A DNA stretch of 47,806 nucleotides from DATLYH01 sp035575035. GTDB lineage: Bacteria > Planctomycetota > Planctomycetia > Gemmatales > Gemmataceae. This document shows, one piece after another, positions 22,564 to 30,447 of this stretch; within the stretch, counting starts at the first letter, position 1; every line of letters begins with the position of its first letter. The stretch spans positions 1 to 47,806 of the forward strand of contig DATLYH010000089.1 in the NCBI GenBank assembly GCA_035575035.1, read 5' to 3'. The position numbers were made by a program, and so were the translations under genes. Under the pieces are notes generated by a model that did not search any database, was not told the DNA's origin, and worked only from the letters and a program-made list of their open reading frames with translations.

Positions 22564-23341
22564 TTTGCTATTCCTGGTCCCGCTTGCCATTTACTTCGGG
22601 GTCCTGGGCCTGATCAATCGCCGGCAGCGGCCGCTGGTGGTCTCGGGGCCGTGGGACTTTGCCGGCCTGCTGTTCGCCGTATCGGGGTTCCTCTTCTTTG
22701 GCGGGCCGAGCATCCTGGCATGGCTCAACAACCGTTGGGAGCTGGCTCAGCTGTTCAACTCGCGCCGCGACGCCGCTGGCCCGGGGTACTACTTCTGGCT
22801 CGGCCTGTGGGTGCTTTATTTCGTGGTAGTGGTGGGGGGTGCCGGACTGCTCCTCTGGTCCCGGCGCAATCAGCTGGCGATCTATAACATTGAGCCGGCC
22901 GTCTTCGACGAGGCCCTTGCCCAGGCGCTAGATCGGCTGGGGCTGGCGTGGTCGCGGGCGGGGCAGCAGGTTTACCTCGGTTTGGCCCCCAATCCGTCGG
23001 GGACCGACCTTTCCCAGGCGAAGGGGGGGACAGGCTGGCCCGGCGACACGGCACCACTGCGGGCGCCGCCGCTCGGCTCGGCGCTGGAGGCAACCGGCTG
23101 CGCAGCCCGGATCGAGCTGGACCCATCGCCGGCAATGCGGCACGTGACGCTGTCGTTCCACCAGGTGGATACGTCCTTGCGTCAGGAGATCGAAGGGGAG
23201 CTAGCCCGGGTGCTGGCGCGGGTCTACACGCACTCCAACCCCGTCGGCGCCTGGTTCTTGCTGATCGCCGCCCTGCTGTTCAATCTGTTATTCTTCCTGG
23301 CCTTGGCCGCTGTCATCCTGCCCGTGCTCGCGTGCAGCTAA
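22505..23341 (+). CDS. Membrane protein, function unknown
   Basis: A 278-aa protein not recognised. Predicted helices lie near 1-36, 48-70, 95-118 and 248-276; a soluble segment (about 122-245) sits between the third and fourth helices. The N-terminus repeats itself: VLSLNPVLAW then VLSLNPILAF, from a 30-bp tandem duplication. Two GTG starts (22505, 22535) are possible, one per repeat, and neither has a clear ribosome site. The gene is divergent from the cyclophilin gene. Confidence 0.7.
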   Translation: MLSLNPVLAWVLSLNPILAFLLFLVPLAIYFGVLGLINRRQRPLVVSGPWDFAGLLFAVSGFLFFGGPSILAWLNNRWELAQLFNSRRDAAGPGYYFWLGLWVLYFVVVVGGAGLLLWSRRNQLAIYNIEPAVFDEALAQALDRLGLAWSRAGQQVYLGLAPNPSGTDLSQAKGGTGWPGDTAPLRAPPLGSALEATGCAARIELDPSPAMRHVTLSFHQVDTSLRQEIEGELARVLARVYTHSNPVGAWFLLIAALLFNLLFFLALAAVILPVLACS

Positions 23342-23387
23342 GAAGTGATTGCACCATTCCGAGCCGGGCCCGCTGCGCCGGTGGCGC

Positions 23388-23699
23388 TCACTTCTTGGCG
23401 GTGCCGAGGATGGCATCCTTGGCGGCCTTGGCGACGCGGAACTTGACGACCCGCTTGGCCGGGATGGTGATCGGCTCGCCGGTCCGCGGGTTCCGCCCCG
23501 GGCGCGCCGGACGGTCCACCAGTACCAGCTTGCCGATGCCCGGGAGGGTAAACGAGTTCGGGGCCTGCTCGTAAGCCAATTGCGCCTGCGCCTCGAGGAA
23601 TTGGGTGATCTGCTTCTTGCTAAGGCCGACCTTGTCAGCCAGGGCGGCCACGACCTGCGACTTGCTCATCGCCTTTTTCTTGGGGGCTGCTTTGGCCAT
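23388..23699 (-). CDS. HU/IHF-family DNA-binding protein
   Basis: A 103-aa nucleoid protein. After a Lys/Ala-rich N-terminal extension (AKAAPKKKAM) it shows the HU body: SKSQVVAALADKVGLSKKQI, then FTLPGIGKLVL, the arm PGRNPRTGEPITIPAKRVVKFR, and the C-terminal helix. The ATG 23699 has AGGAG 9 nt upstream; the longer frame is unsupported. The GIGKL and RNPRTGE motifs are diagnostic of the family. It lies convergent to the membrane protein. Confidence 0.95.
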   Translation of the reverse strand: MAKAAPKKKAMSKSQVVAALADKVGLSKKQITQFLEAQAQLAYEQAPNSFTLPGIGKLVLVDRPARPGRNPRTGEPITIPAKRVVKFRVAKAAKDAILGTAKK

Positions 23700-23999
23700 G
23701 AACCGGTCTCCTGTGAAAAGCGTCCGGGCTGGCGGGCCAGCGGACCAGGGAATGGTTGATTGGATTGGCACCGCCGACGCACCCCGGCGCGCGCCGGCAC
23801 AAACGCCTGGCCCGACACACCGAGCCGCCGCTTCGGACCCGCTCAGCCTCTTCTGTGTGGCTTCACCATAACGAAAAAACCGACGGCTGCAAGAGCGGCG
23901 ACCGCTGGATTTCGGCCCCGAACGGGAGGAGAGCCCTTACCACCGCTTCGATTTCTTCACCTTGGCAGCGAGCCCTTTCACCGCTAGGGATGCGGATCC

Positions 24000-24083
24000 G
24001 AGCCCGGAGCGTCAGCGACGGGTACTCTGAGCCCGGAGCGTGAGCGACGGGGGGTACTCCGAGCCCGGAGCGTGAGCGACGGG
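24000..24083 (+). repeat. Interspersed repeat, three units
   Basis: Units start at 24000, 24029 and 24061, each GAGCCCGGAGCGT(C/G)AGCGAC. They fill part of the 408-bp gap 23700-24107. The rest (23700-23995) holds the HU promoter region and no supportable gene. Confidence 0.9.
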
Positions 24084-24107
24084 TCATCCACCTCACGCTC
24101 CAGAGGA

Positions 24108-24713
24108 TCAATATCGCAGCGCCGGCTTGCAGAAGGGACGTGGGCGGCAGCAGCTGCCCCACTTGCCCGACCGGCTCCATCTCCCTCCCTGCGGTTTCGG
24201 GCGGATCTCCTCCTCGGGAGTCGGACTGATCTCCTGAGGGGTCTCGTGCGGCAAGGACCAGGCGATGGCAACGTCCTTTGCCGCCGGCAACGGCCTGTCC
24301 GCTTGCACCGGCAGCTCACTCCGTTCGATGGAGGAATGGGAAGGCGGCAGCGCCGGGGGAAGCGAGGGGCGGACCAGGACCACGACCAGGATTGTCGCCG
24401 CCACCCCCAGAGCGCACCACAGGGCTGGGTGGCCCGAATACATCCGCCGGCGGACGAGCCGGGCCGCTGCGCCCGGCATCAGCCGTTGGCGCACCCGCTC
24501 GCGGTATGACGGGTCAGGGCGATCCGGTCGGCCGGAGCGGATCAGTCGTAGCCGCGCGGCCCGGCGCAGTGCCTCGCGGGCCGCCTGATCCTCACCCAGG
24601 CGGCGCTCGAACGCGGCGGCCTCGGCCGGACCGAGTGCATCCCGGGCATACAGGAAGGCCTGCCGGGCGAGTTCCTCAGGGTCGAAATCGGTCGGTCGAT
24701 TGGCATCACGCAT
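24108..24713 (-). CDS. Membrane-anchored anti-sigma-like protein
   Basis: A 201-aa protein with an N-terminal cytoplasmic region (ARQAFLYARDALGPAEAAAFERRL, like the N-terminal helices of many ECF anti-sigma factors), one transmembrane helix near 98-115 (ALWCALGVAATILVVVLV) and a Pro-rich C-terminal part. No zinc-binding HxxxCxxC motif is present. Its start overlaps the end of the ECF sigma gene by 8 bp, so it is most likely the partner regulator. That role is inferred from position and layout. Confidence 0.75.
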   Translation of the reverse strand: MRDANRPTDFDPEELARQAFLYARDALGPAEAAAFERRLGEDQAAREALRRAARLRLIRSGRPDRPDPSYRERVRQRLMPGAAARLVRRRMYSGHPALWCALGVAATILVVVLVRPSLPPALPPSHSSIERSELPVQADRPLPAAKDVAIAWSLPHETPQEISPTPEEEIRPKPQGGRWSRSGKWGSCCRPRPFCKPALRY

Positions 24714-25248
24714 GCTTGCGCTCCCACAGCGACCGGAGCCGTTTCAGTCCCTCGTGCATCCGCGCCAGCGCTGTGTTCAGCGGGCAGTCGAGGGCAGCGG
24801 CGATCTCGCGGAACCGTTTCCCCTCGTAGACGCGCTGGCGGATCACCTCGCGCTGGCCGGCAGGGAGCTGTTCGAGTAGCTCCTGAAGCCGCCGGGCGTC
24901 GTCGTGCTGCGCAGCCCGGGACAGCGGGCCAGGGTGGGGATCCGGGATGCTGCCCCGACTGGGGATAGGAGGCAGGCGCCGCTTTTGCCGTCGCCGGGCC
25001 AATAGGGCCTGGTGGTAGGCCACGGTGAACAGCCAACCGCGCAGGTGATCGGGGTCCACGCCATCGAGCCGCTCCAGGGCCCGGACGAATGTCTCCTGGA
25101 GCACGTCTTCCGCCTGGTGGTGGTCGCGCAGCATGCCGACCAGGAACTGGAAGAGGGGCGCCTCGTAGCGCTCGAAGAGCAACTCTAGGGCGCTGGCGTC
25201 GCCGGCGCGGAACCGGGCCAGCAATCGGGCATCCGAGATGTCCGCCAT
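24706..25248 (-). CDS. ECF-type RNA polymerase sigma factor
   Basis: A 180-aa sigma-70 family factor with region 2 (LFERYEAPLFQFLVGMLRDHHQAEDVLQETFVRALE, in segments, about 22-60, including the DVLQETF core) and region 4 (LPAGQREVIRQRVYEGKRFREIAAALDCPLNTALARMHEGLKRL, about 128-172). The linker (about 90-115) is rich in Pro. Start 25248 is preferred; AAGG lies 4-5 nt before it. The overlap with the downstream membrane protein indicates co-regulation. Confidence 0.93.
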   Translation of the reverse strand: MADISDARLLARFRAGDASALELLFERYEAPLFQFLVGMLRDHHQAEDVLQETFVRALERLDGVDPDHLRGWLFTVAYHQALLARRRQKRRLPPIPSRGSIPDPHPGPLSRAAQHDDARRLQELLEQLPAGQREVIRQRVYEGKRFREIAAALDCPLNTALARMHEGLKRLRSLWERKHA

Positions 25249-25367
25249 GCCCTTGTCCTGTCTCTTACATGGAACGATGCGCCTTCCCGAGAGATTATTT
25301 GACCGACGTTGCCTGCCACGGTCAACAGCCTTGTTCACCGGAGCCGGTACGCGGCGGAGCGTGCCGA

Positions 25368-26282
25368 CTACTTTGGCGCCTGGGGCAGTGGTCGGGGGAT
25401 GGGTATGGTTTCAGGGTGGACCTCGCGCGGCGCCGGCGGTAGGGCGGGCAAAGAATGCGGCCCGGCCGGCGGTGCGGCGACAAGCGGGCCGGGGCAGGGT
25501 ACCTGAGGTCCGCCGCACCGGTGGCTGCATTTCGTGCGGCAGCAGAGATCGTCCCAGAGGTTGCGGGTCGGCACGAAGATGCGGTCGCCGGGGGCAAGCT
25601 GATAGTTGGTGGTGGTGTCGCCCAGCTGCACGATGGCGTCGAAGCAGACCGGCAGCACGACCCGGCAGCCGTCGGGTGGGCTGGGCCGACTGAGGATGAT
25701 GTTGCGGCGCGAGGCGCGGTCATTCAGGCCGCCCGCTGCCAGGAGCGCGTCGAGCACCGTCTCCCGGCCGGTGAACGGGAAGGCGCCGGGGGCGTTGACC
25801 TCGCCGAGCACATAGAAGACCTTGCTCGGCCGCACCACCACGCGCACCAGGATTGGGCCGGGGTCTCCCGCCTGGGTCCCGATCAGAGCGCGGGCCTCGG
25901 CCTCGATTTGCTCCACGGTTTTCCCCGCCACCGGCAGCGACCCATAACGACCCAGGCTGATGGTGCCGTCAGGCAGGACCGTCTGGTCGCCGGGCAGGCG
26001 GATGGGAGAATCGAGGTCGGCCGGCTGGACCAGGAGCACGTCGCCGGCCTCGACGACATAGGGCGGCAAGACTTGCTTGTCCAGCTCGCGGGGGAGCAGC
26101 AGCGTCTCCAACGCGGCCTGACGCAGCTGGCGTGCCTCGGGGAGCAGGCAATGGCCCGCCGGAAAGAGTCCTAGCGGGCCGCCGGGCCCCATCGCGCAGC
26201 CGCCCAAGAGCAGGACGGCTAGCCCGACCGTCCCGCCCCATCCTGCTTTCCTGCTTAAGCGCGGCCTGCGCATCCGTCCCAT
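25368..26282 (-). CDS. Polysaccharide export lipoprotein (Wza-like)
   Basis: Outer-membrane or periplasmic component for exopolysaccharide export. The 304-aa product has a lipobox LGGC (Cys29), the Poly_export domain beginning YVVEAGDVLLVQ, with LPGDQTVLPDGTISLGRYGSLPVAGKTVEQIEAE (two segments), and an SLBB domain (KVFYVLGEVNAPGAFPFTGRETVLDALLAAGGL, in segments). The C-terminal 60 residues are Pro- and Cys-rich with no known domain. No other export gene is nearby. The start is ATG with AGAGGCC upstream. Confidence 0.9.
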   Translation of the reverse strand: MGRMRRPRLSRKAGWGGTVGLAVLLLGGCAMGPGGPLGLFPAGHCLLPEARQLRQAALETLLLPRELDKQVLPPYVVEAGDVLLVQPADLDSPIRLPGDQTVLPDGTISLGRYGSLPVAGKTVEQIEAEARALIGTQAGDPGPILVRVVVRPSKVFYVLGEVNAPGAFPFTGRETVLDALLAAGGLNDRASRRNIILSRPSPPDGCRVVLPVCFDAIVQLGDTTTNYQLAPGDRIFVPTRNLWDDLCCRTKCSHRCGGPQVPCPGPLVAAPPAGPHSLPALPPAPREVHPETIPIPRPLPQAPK

Positions 26283-26329
26283 CCTGGCCTCTTGTCCGGG
26301 CGATGCTCACTCCAGCGACAAGTAATCTG

Positions 26330-26471
26330 TGGTCCGTAGTTAGTTGCCAGCTGTTAATGCCAGGTCAAAGAACCTGTGGTGCCATCGGGCTGGAGGGGCG
26401 GAGTGTGGCGCCGGCTGCCAGCCGGTGCCACTGCTGCTCCGCCCCGTGCACTAACAGCTAACTACGGACCA
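26330..26471. repeat. 142-bp nested foldback element
   Basis: Outer arms TGGTCCGTAGTTAG (26330-26343) and its exact complement (26458-26471); middle arms GGGGCGGAG (26395-26403) / CTCCGCCCC (26437-26445); inner 12-bp stem with one mismatch (26405-26416 / 26420-26431). The whole could fold into one branched hairpin. It fills much of the 355-bp gap 26283-26637, whose remainder is AT-richer with no gene seen. A non-autonomous mobile element or structured RNA are both possible. Confidence 0.75.
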
Positions 26472-26637
26472 TTAGGCATCCGCAGACCGCCGCCCACGGT
26501 CCCTCCTTCTCTTATCGGCAAAACCGGCCGATCGGTTAAATCCGGCAAAGACGCAAGTAACAAGACAAGTAACCAAGTTAAGATATCGAAATAATCGAAT
26601 CCCAAGCGGCAAAGAGGGCGGCCAGATACTGGTTACT

Positions 26638-29600
26638 TCATTGGAGTCCCGGCAGGGGTTCGACCTGGATGATGGGGTTCCGCACCGTGCCGCTCAGGCG
26701 CAGGCGGACGAGCCGATTCGCCAGAAGGCCGCTCGCCTGCCGGAATACCCGGAGCGGGACCTGGCCTGGAGGAAGGCGGAGGCCGGCGGGACCGGGGCTG
26801 GGTTGGCCGGTGTCGGCGGTGACGTTCAGGTCGATCCGCCCCTGCAAGGTAGCGGTCCCTTCGAGCAGGACCTGGAGGAGAGTGCCCGACAGGGCTAGCC
26901 GCTGGACACGAACGACGCCGCCCGCGAGATGGGCGCGCAGTTGGCCGCTGTGGAAGACCGGCGAGGCCGTCTGGCCGGGAACCAGGTAAGGAAGGAGCTG
27001 CCGCAGCACGGGCAGGTCGAGCGCCTGCGCCTGGGTGAAGGATGCCTCAATGCTGGCCGTCAGGTCGTCGAGGGAGCGGACATCGCTGCCGGCGAAATCG
27101 ATCCGGCCCGACACCCGCCCGCCGCCGACTGGGCCCAGATCCGCCGGGCGCAAGAGGGCCTGCAGGTCCACGCCGAGGAAGCGAACCTGGCCTTCCAGAC
27201 GAGTGCCGTTGCCCCAGCTGACAGTGGCCCGCGCCACCGCCCGGCCCAGCGCCACCTGGGCGCCGGCCTCGCGCAGGTTGAGCTGCCCGTGGCCCAGTCG
27301 TGGCGAGAAGGCAAAGTCCACCGGCGCTTGCAGGTCGGCCACCTCGACGCCAAGCACCCGGCCACGTGTCAACGTGAGCCGGCCCGACCCGGACCACTCG
27401 CGCCCCAACGTGCCGCGCAAGCGCAGGTCGAGCGGCCCTTGCAGCCATGCTTCCCCTGCGCCCCAAGGGATCGGCAGCTGGGCCCCCTCGATATTCTCTA
27501 GGCCGAGGTTGAACCAGCTTTGCTCCGGCCGTTCCAGGTTAAGGCCAACCTGGGCGCTGAGCCGCCCCTGGCCCAGGTTGGCCGTCAGGTCGCTCAGGCG
27601 CAGCTGTCGGCCATCAAGTTGCACCTCGCCGCGCAGGCTGCTGGCCAGCTCGCGGTCGCCCCAGCGGAGCCGGTGGAGCACGAACCGCCCGGCCCCGGTC
27701 GGCCGACCGTCCGGTCCCTCATGTCGGAAATCGACTTCCAGATCGATCTCGCCCCCCAGCCGCTCCAGCGCCTCTCGGATTCCTAATGCCGGCCAGAGGC
27801 GGGTAAGCCGGACCGCCTCCATGCGCAGCCGGCCCTCGGCGCCGCCCGCCCCGCGCGAGGGGAGCCGGCCCTGGAGCACGAAGCGGCCGCCCAGCATCTG
27901 CCCCTCGCACCGGTAAGCCACCTCCGACTTGCGGTAGGTGATAGTGCTGCGGAAGTCCTCGGTGGGCAGGCCCTGAACGCGCAGCCGCGGGGCCTCCACC
28001 TCGATCCGGGCGGAGAGGTCCCGCGGCCGGCCCGTGCTTGCCGTCCCGAGCGTGCCTTCCACAGTGCCGCCCGCTCGCCCCTCCAGGTCGAACGGCAGTC
28101 CCGGAACATCGCGGGCCAGGGTACTGAGGTCAAGCCCCTCGAAGGCAAGGGCCGCCCGGCCGGGCTGGGTTGATGCCAAAGGCACCTCGACGACACCACT
28201 CAACCGGCCGCCATACAGCGCAGCCGACAGACTGGACACACGCAGCCGTTGGCCGTCAACGTCCCATCGAAATTGAACCTTGTCGATCTGCAATTCTTCC
28301 CATCGCAGAGGACTGATCCGGCCGGTCCCTGCGGCGCTGAGCGTGAATGGCCGGAGTGTGCCGCGCAGCCCGGCCGTGAGGGCGAATCGACCGTCGATGT
28401 CCAGCACCGGCCGCCATTCCGGCAGCAGGCGGTGCAACACGGCGAGGCCGCCGTGGCGCAGGTCGAGCCGGGCGCGGTAGTAGTAGGGGGCGGTCAGCCG
28501 CACCTCTGCTGCGCCTGCAATCGGCATTCCCTCGACGGAGCCGCGCAGCCCGGCGATGAGCAAGTCGCCCTGATCGAGCGTCAGGCGCGCTTCGATATAC
28601 TCGACAGGGCTGCCGCCGATCCGCAGTCGATCCCCTGTCACCATCCCGGCCGCGCGGTAGGTGCGACGATCGCGGAGCGTGGTGAGAGGGAAGGCGGCCC
28701 GCATTGAAAGCGTCAGCCGGCCGGCAACCGACATGGCGGATGGAGTGCCGAGCTTGGCGAGAAGTTTGGCCGGCTCGGCCTCCATCGTGACGACGGCTTC
28801 CAGGATGCTGGGGGCCTGGTCGGTCTCCGGGAGCAAACGCAGGTCGATGGGATGAACATCAAGTCCGGCGACCCGGGCGTCGGCGATCATGCCGTGGCCT
28901 TCGCCGTTGGTGCGCGGGCCGTCCGCAGCGAGAACGACCGCCAGCCGGGCCCGTCCGGTGGCCCGTCCCTCCAACAGGTCGGTCAAGCTCCACGACTCGG
29001 GCAGTCGGCGAAGGTCAAGCCCACGGACCGCGACGGTCAGGTCCAGCCGTGGCGGGACCGTGCGGAAATCAAGGTCGCCGGCCGTCTCGATCTCCCCGTC
29101 CGCGGCCCGGCCGCGCAGGTCGCGTAGCTGCACCAACCCATCCTCGATGATCACCTGCCCGCCGACCTGTTCCGCCTCCAGGTCGAGAGGAGCTACGCGC
29201 ACCCACGCTGACCTGGGCAGCACGACGACACGGTAGCGCACCCGGCTCATTTCCGGCGCCAGCCGGAGTGTGCATTCGACCGGCGCGCCCCCCTCGGCCT
29301 GGACTTGCTTCCAGACGTGCGACGAGACAAAGGGGAGCGCCGCAAGCCAATCGCGGGTGATGGGGGCTTGAGCCGTCTTCAGGTTGATCTCGCCGGCGCC
29401 CTCTGGGTCGGCGGCCGCGGCCAGGTCCCAGTCGCCCCAGTACGGGTCGGCCACGGTGCCGGTCACGACCAGCCGGCCGCCGTGGGAAAGTAGTTCGGCA
29501 TGGACACCGGTCACCACCATATCCGGACGGCCCTCCTGGCGAATGATGAGCCGGCCGTCTTGGATGCGGACGTGGGGAAAAACGCCGCCCTGCCGCGGGC

Positions 29601-29985
29601 GGGGAAGCCGGGTCAGCAGCCGGTTGGTCCGGTCAAAGCGCAGGACAACCGATACGCCGATCAGTGTGACCGTGCGGGGTGAGGTGTCGCCGTTGATAAG
29701 GTCGAAGGCGGTGATGTCCGTCTCCACCTCGCGCACGGTGATCCACGGCGGATCGCCCGGCCGGGAGTCCGGTTCGAAGAGTTGCAGGCCGTAGAGCGAG
29801 CTGCCGCCAGGGCCGATGTCCATGCGGTCAAGCCGTACCGGCCCCCCGTAGAGCGCCTCTAGCCGGGCGGCGGCCCGGGCCATGGCGCGGTCGGAGCGCA
29901 AGTAGAGCCGGACGATGGCGACGAGAATACCGCCGATGACAAGAATGAGGAATGTGCCAAGGAGGAGTCGGCGGGCGCGCTTCAT
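26638..29985 (-). CDS. AsmA-like envelope protein (large)
   Basis: A 1115-aa protein with one N-terminal membrane helix (about 7-26, LLLGTFLILVIGGILVAIV) and a long beta-rich periplasmic body of repeated LDL..GL..L and G.V...L patterns, typical of the AsmA/YhdP/TamB group (repeating beta-groove lipid-transfer proteins). The AsmA C-terminal-like part includes GRVSGRIDFAGSDVRSLDDLTASIEASF and late LALSGTLLQVLLEGTATLQGRIDLNV (segments). Role in lipid transport between membranes is inference from family. No Lys/Arg-rich signal except the basic start. It has no obvious operon partners. Confidence 0.82.
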   Translation of the reverse strand: MKRARRLLLGTFLILVIGGILVAIVRLYLRSDRAMARAAARLEALYGGPVRLDRMDIGPGGSSLYGLQLFEPDSRPGDPPWITVREVETDITAFDLINGDTSPRTVTLIGVSVVLRFDRTNRLLTRLPRPRQGGVFPHVRIQDGRLIIRQEGRPDMVVTGVHAELLSHGGRLVVTGTVADPYWGDWDLAAAADPEGAGEINLKTAQAPITRDWLAALPFVSSHVWKQVQAEGGAPVECTLRLAPEMSRVRYRVVVLPRSAWVRVAPLDLEAEQVGGQVIIEDGLVQLRDLRGRAADGEIETAGDLDFRTVPPRLDLTVAVRGLDLRRLPESWSLTDLLEGRATGRARLAVVLAADGPRTNGEGHGMIADARVAGLDVHPIDLRLLPETDQAPSILEAVVTMEAEPAKLLAKLGTPSAMSVAGRLTLSMRAAFPLTTLRDRRTYRAAGMVTGDRLRIGGSPVEYIEARLTLDQGDLLIAGLRGSVEGMPIAGAAEVRLTAPYYYRARLDLRHGGLAVLHRLLPEWRPVLDIDGRFALTAGLRGTLRPFTLSAAGTGRISPLRWEELQIDKVQFRWDVDGQRLRVSSLSAALYGGRLSGVVEVPLASTQPGRAALAFEGLDLSTLARDVPGLPFDLEGRAGGTVEGTLGTASTGRPRDLSARIEVEAPRLRVQGLPTEDFRSTITYRKSEVAYRCEGQMLGGRFVLQGRLPSRGAGGAEGRLRMEAVRLTRLWPALGIREALERLGGEIDLEVDFRHEGPDGRPTGAGRFVLHRLRWGDRELASSLRGEVQLDGRQLRLSDLTANLGQGRLSAQVGLNLERPEQSWFNLGLENIEGAQLPIPWGAGEAWLQGPLDLRLRGTLGREWSGSGRLTLTRGRVLGVEVADLQAPVDFAFSPRLGHGQLNLREAGAQVALGRAVARATVSWGNGTRLEGQVRFLGVDLQALLRPADLGPVGGGRVSGRIDFAGSDVRSLDDLTASIEASFTQAQALDLPVLRQLLPYLVPGQTASPVFHSGQLRAHLAGGVVRVQRLALSGTLLQVLLEGTATLQGRIDLNVTADTGQPSPGPAGLRLPPGQVPLRVFRQASGLLANRLVRLRLSGTVRNPIIQVEPLPGLQ

Positions 29986-30077
29986 GGAGATTCCCCGGAG
30001 GAGTGTCGGTTCCGCCTCCAGGTGGGATCGGCCGCCTGCGCGGGGAGAGATCGGAAATTCCGGCGCGCCTTTGCTAC

Positions 30078-30287
30078 GAGCCCGGAGCGTGAGCGACGGG
30101 TATTGTCAGCGCCCGGAGCGTGAGCGATGAGTACTGTCCGAGCCCGGAGCGTCAGCGACGGGTATTGTCAGCGCCCGGAGCGTGAGCGATGGGTATTGTC
30201 CGAGCCCGGAGCGTCAGCGACGGGTATTGTCAGCGCCCGGAGCGTGAGCGATGGGTATTGTCCGAGCCCGGAGCGTCAGCGACGGGT
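30078..30287 (+). repeat. Seven-unit tandem array of the interspersed repeat
   Basis: Seven 31-bp units start every 31 bp from 30078 to 30264. They alternate between GAGCCCGGAGCGTCAGCGAC and GCGCCCGGAGCGTGAGCGAT types, giving a 62-bp higher-order period. Reading frames through it give only junk peptides. It lies upstream of the sulfatase gene and downstream (5') of the AsmA gene. Confidence 0.95.
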
Positions 30288-30348
30288 AACCGACACGAGC
30301 ATCGTCTCCGAAAAGCCTTGGACCCCGCCCTTTGATCACCGTATAAGT

Positions 30349-30398
30349 AGTAGGCACACTCCCTGTGTTTCCACGGCACACGGGGTGTGCCTGCTACT
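30349..30398. repeat. 50-bp palindromic element upstream of the sulfatase gene
   Basis: AGTAGGCACACTCCCTGTGT pairs with ACACGGGGTGTGCCTGCTAC (near-complete), around a short loop with CCACGG. The sulfatase ATG is 50 bp downstream, so the hairpin would lie in its leader or promoter. Confidence 0.75.
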
Positions 30399-30447
30399 TT
30401 GGAATGTGTTCATAAATCCGCCCCAACCTTCCACCGGGAGACCGCTC

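Noticed and set aside
24900..24975. Possible repeat insertion in the ECF sigma linker (DPHPGPLSRA resembles the translated palindrome family)
   Set aside because: The DNA lacks a convincing palindrome and sigma linkers vary naturally; too weak to report as a feature.
30127..30447. N-terminal extension of the sulfatase through the repeat array
   Set aside because: It would translate interspersed repeats (ARSVSDG and similar); the ATG at 30448 has a ribosome site and begins a signal peptide.
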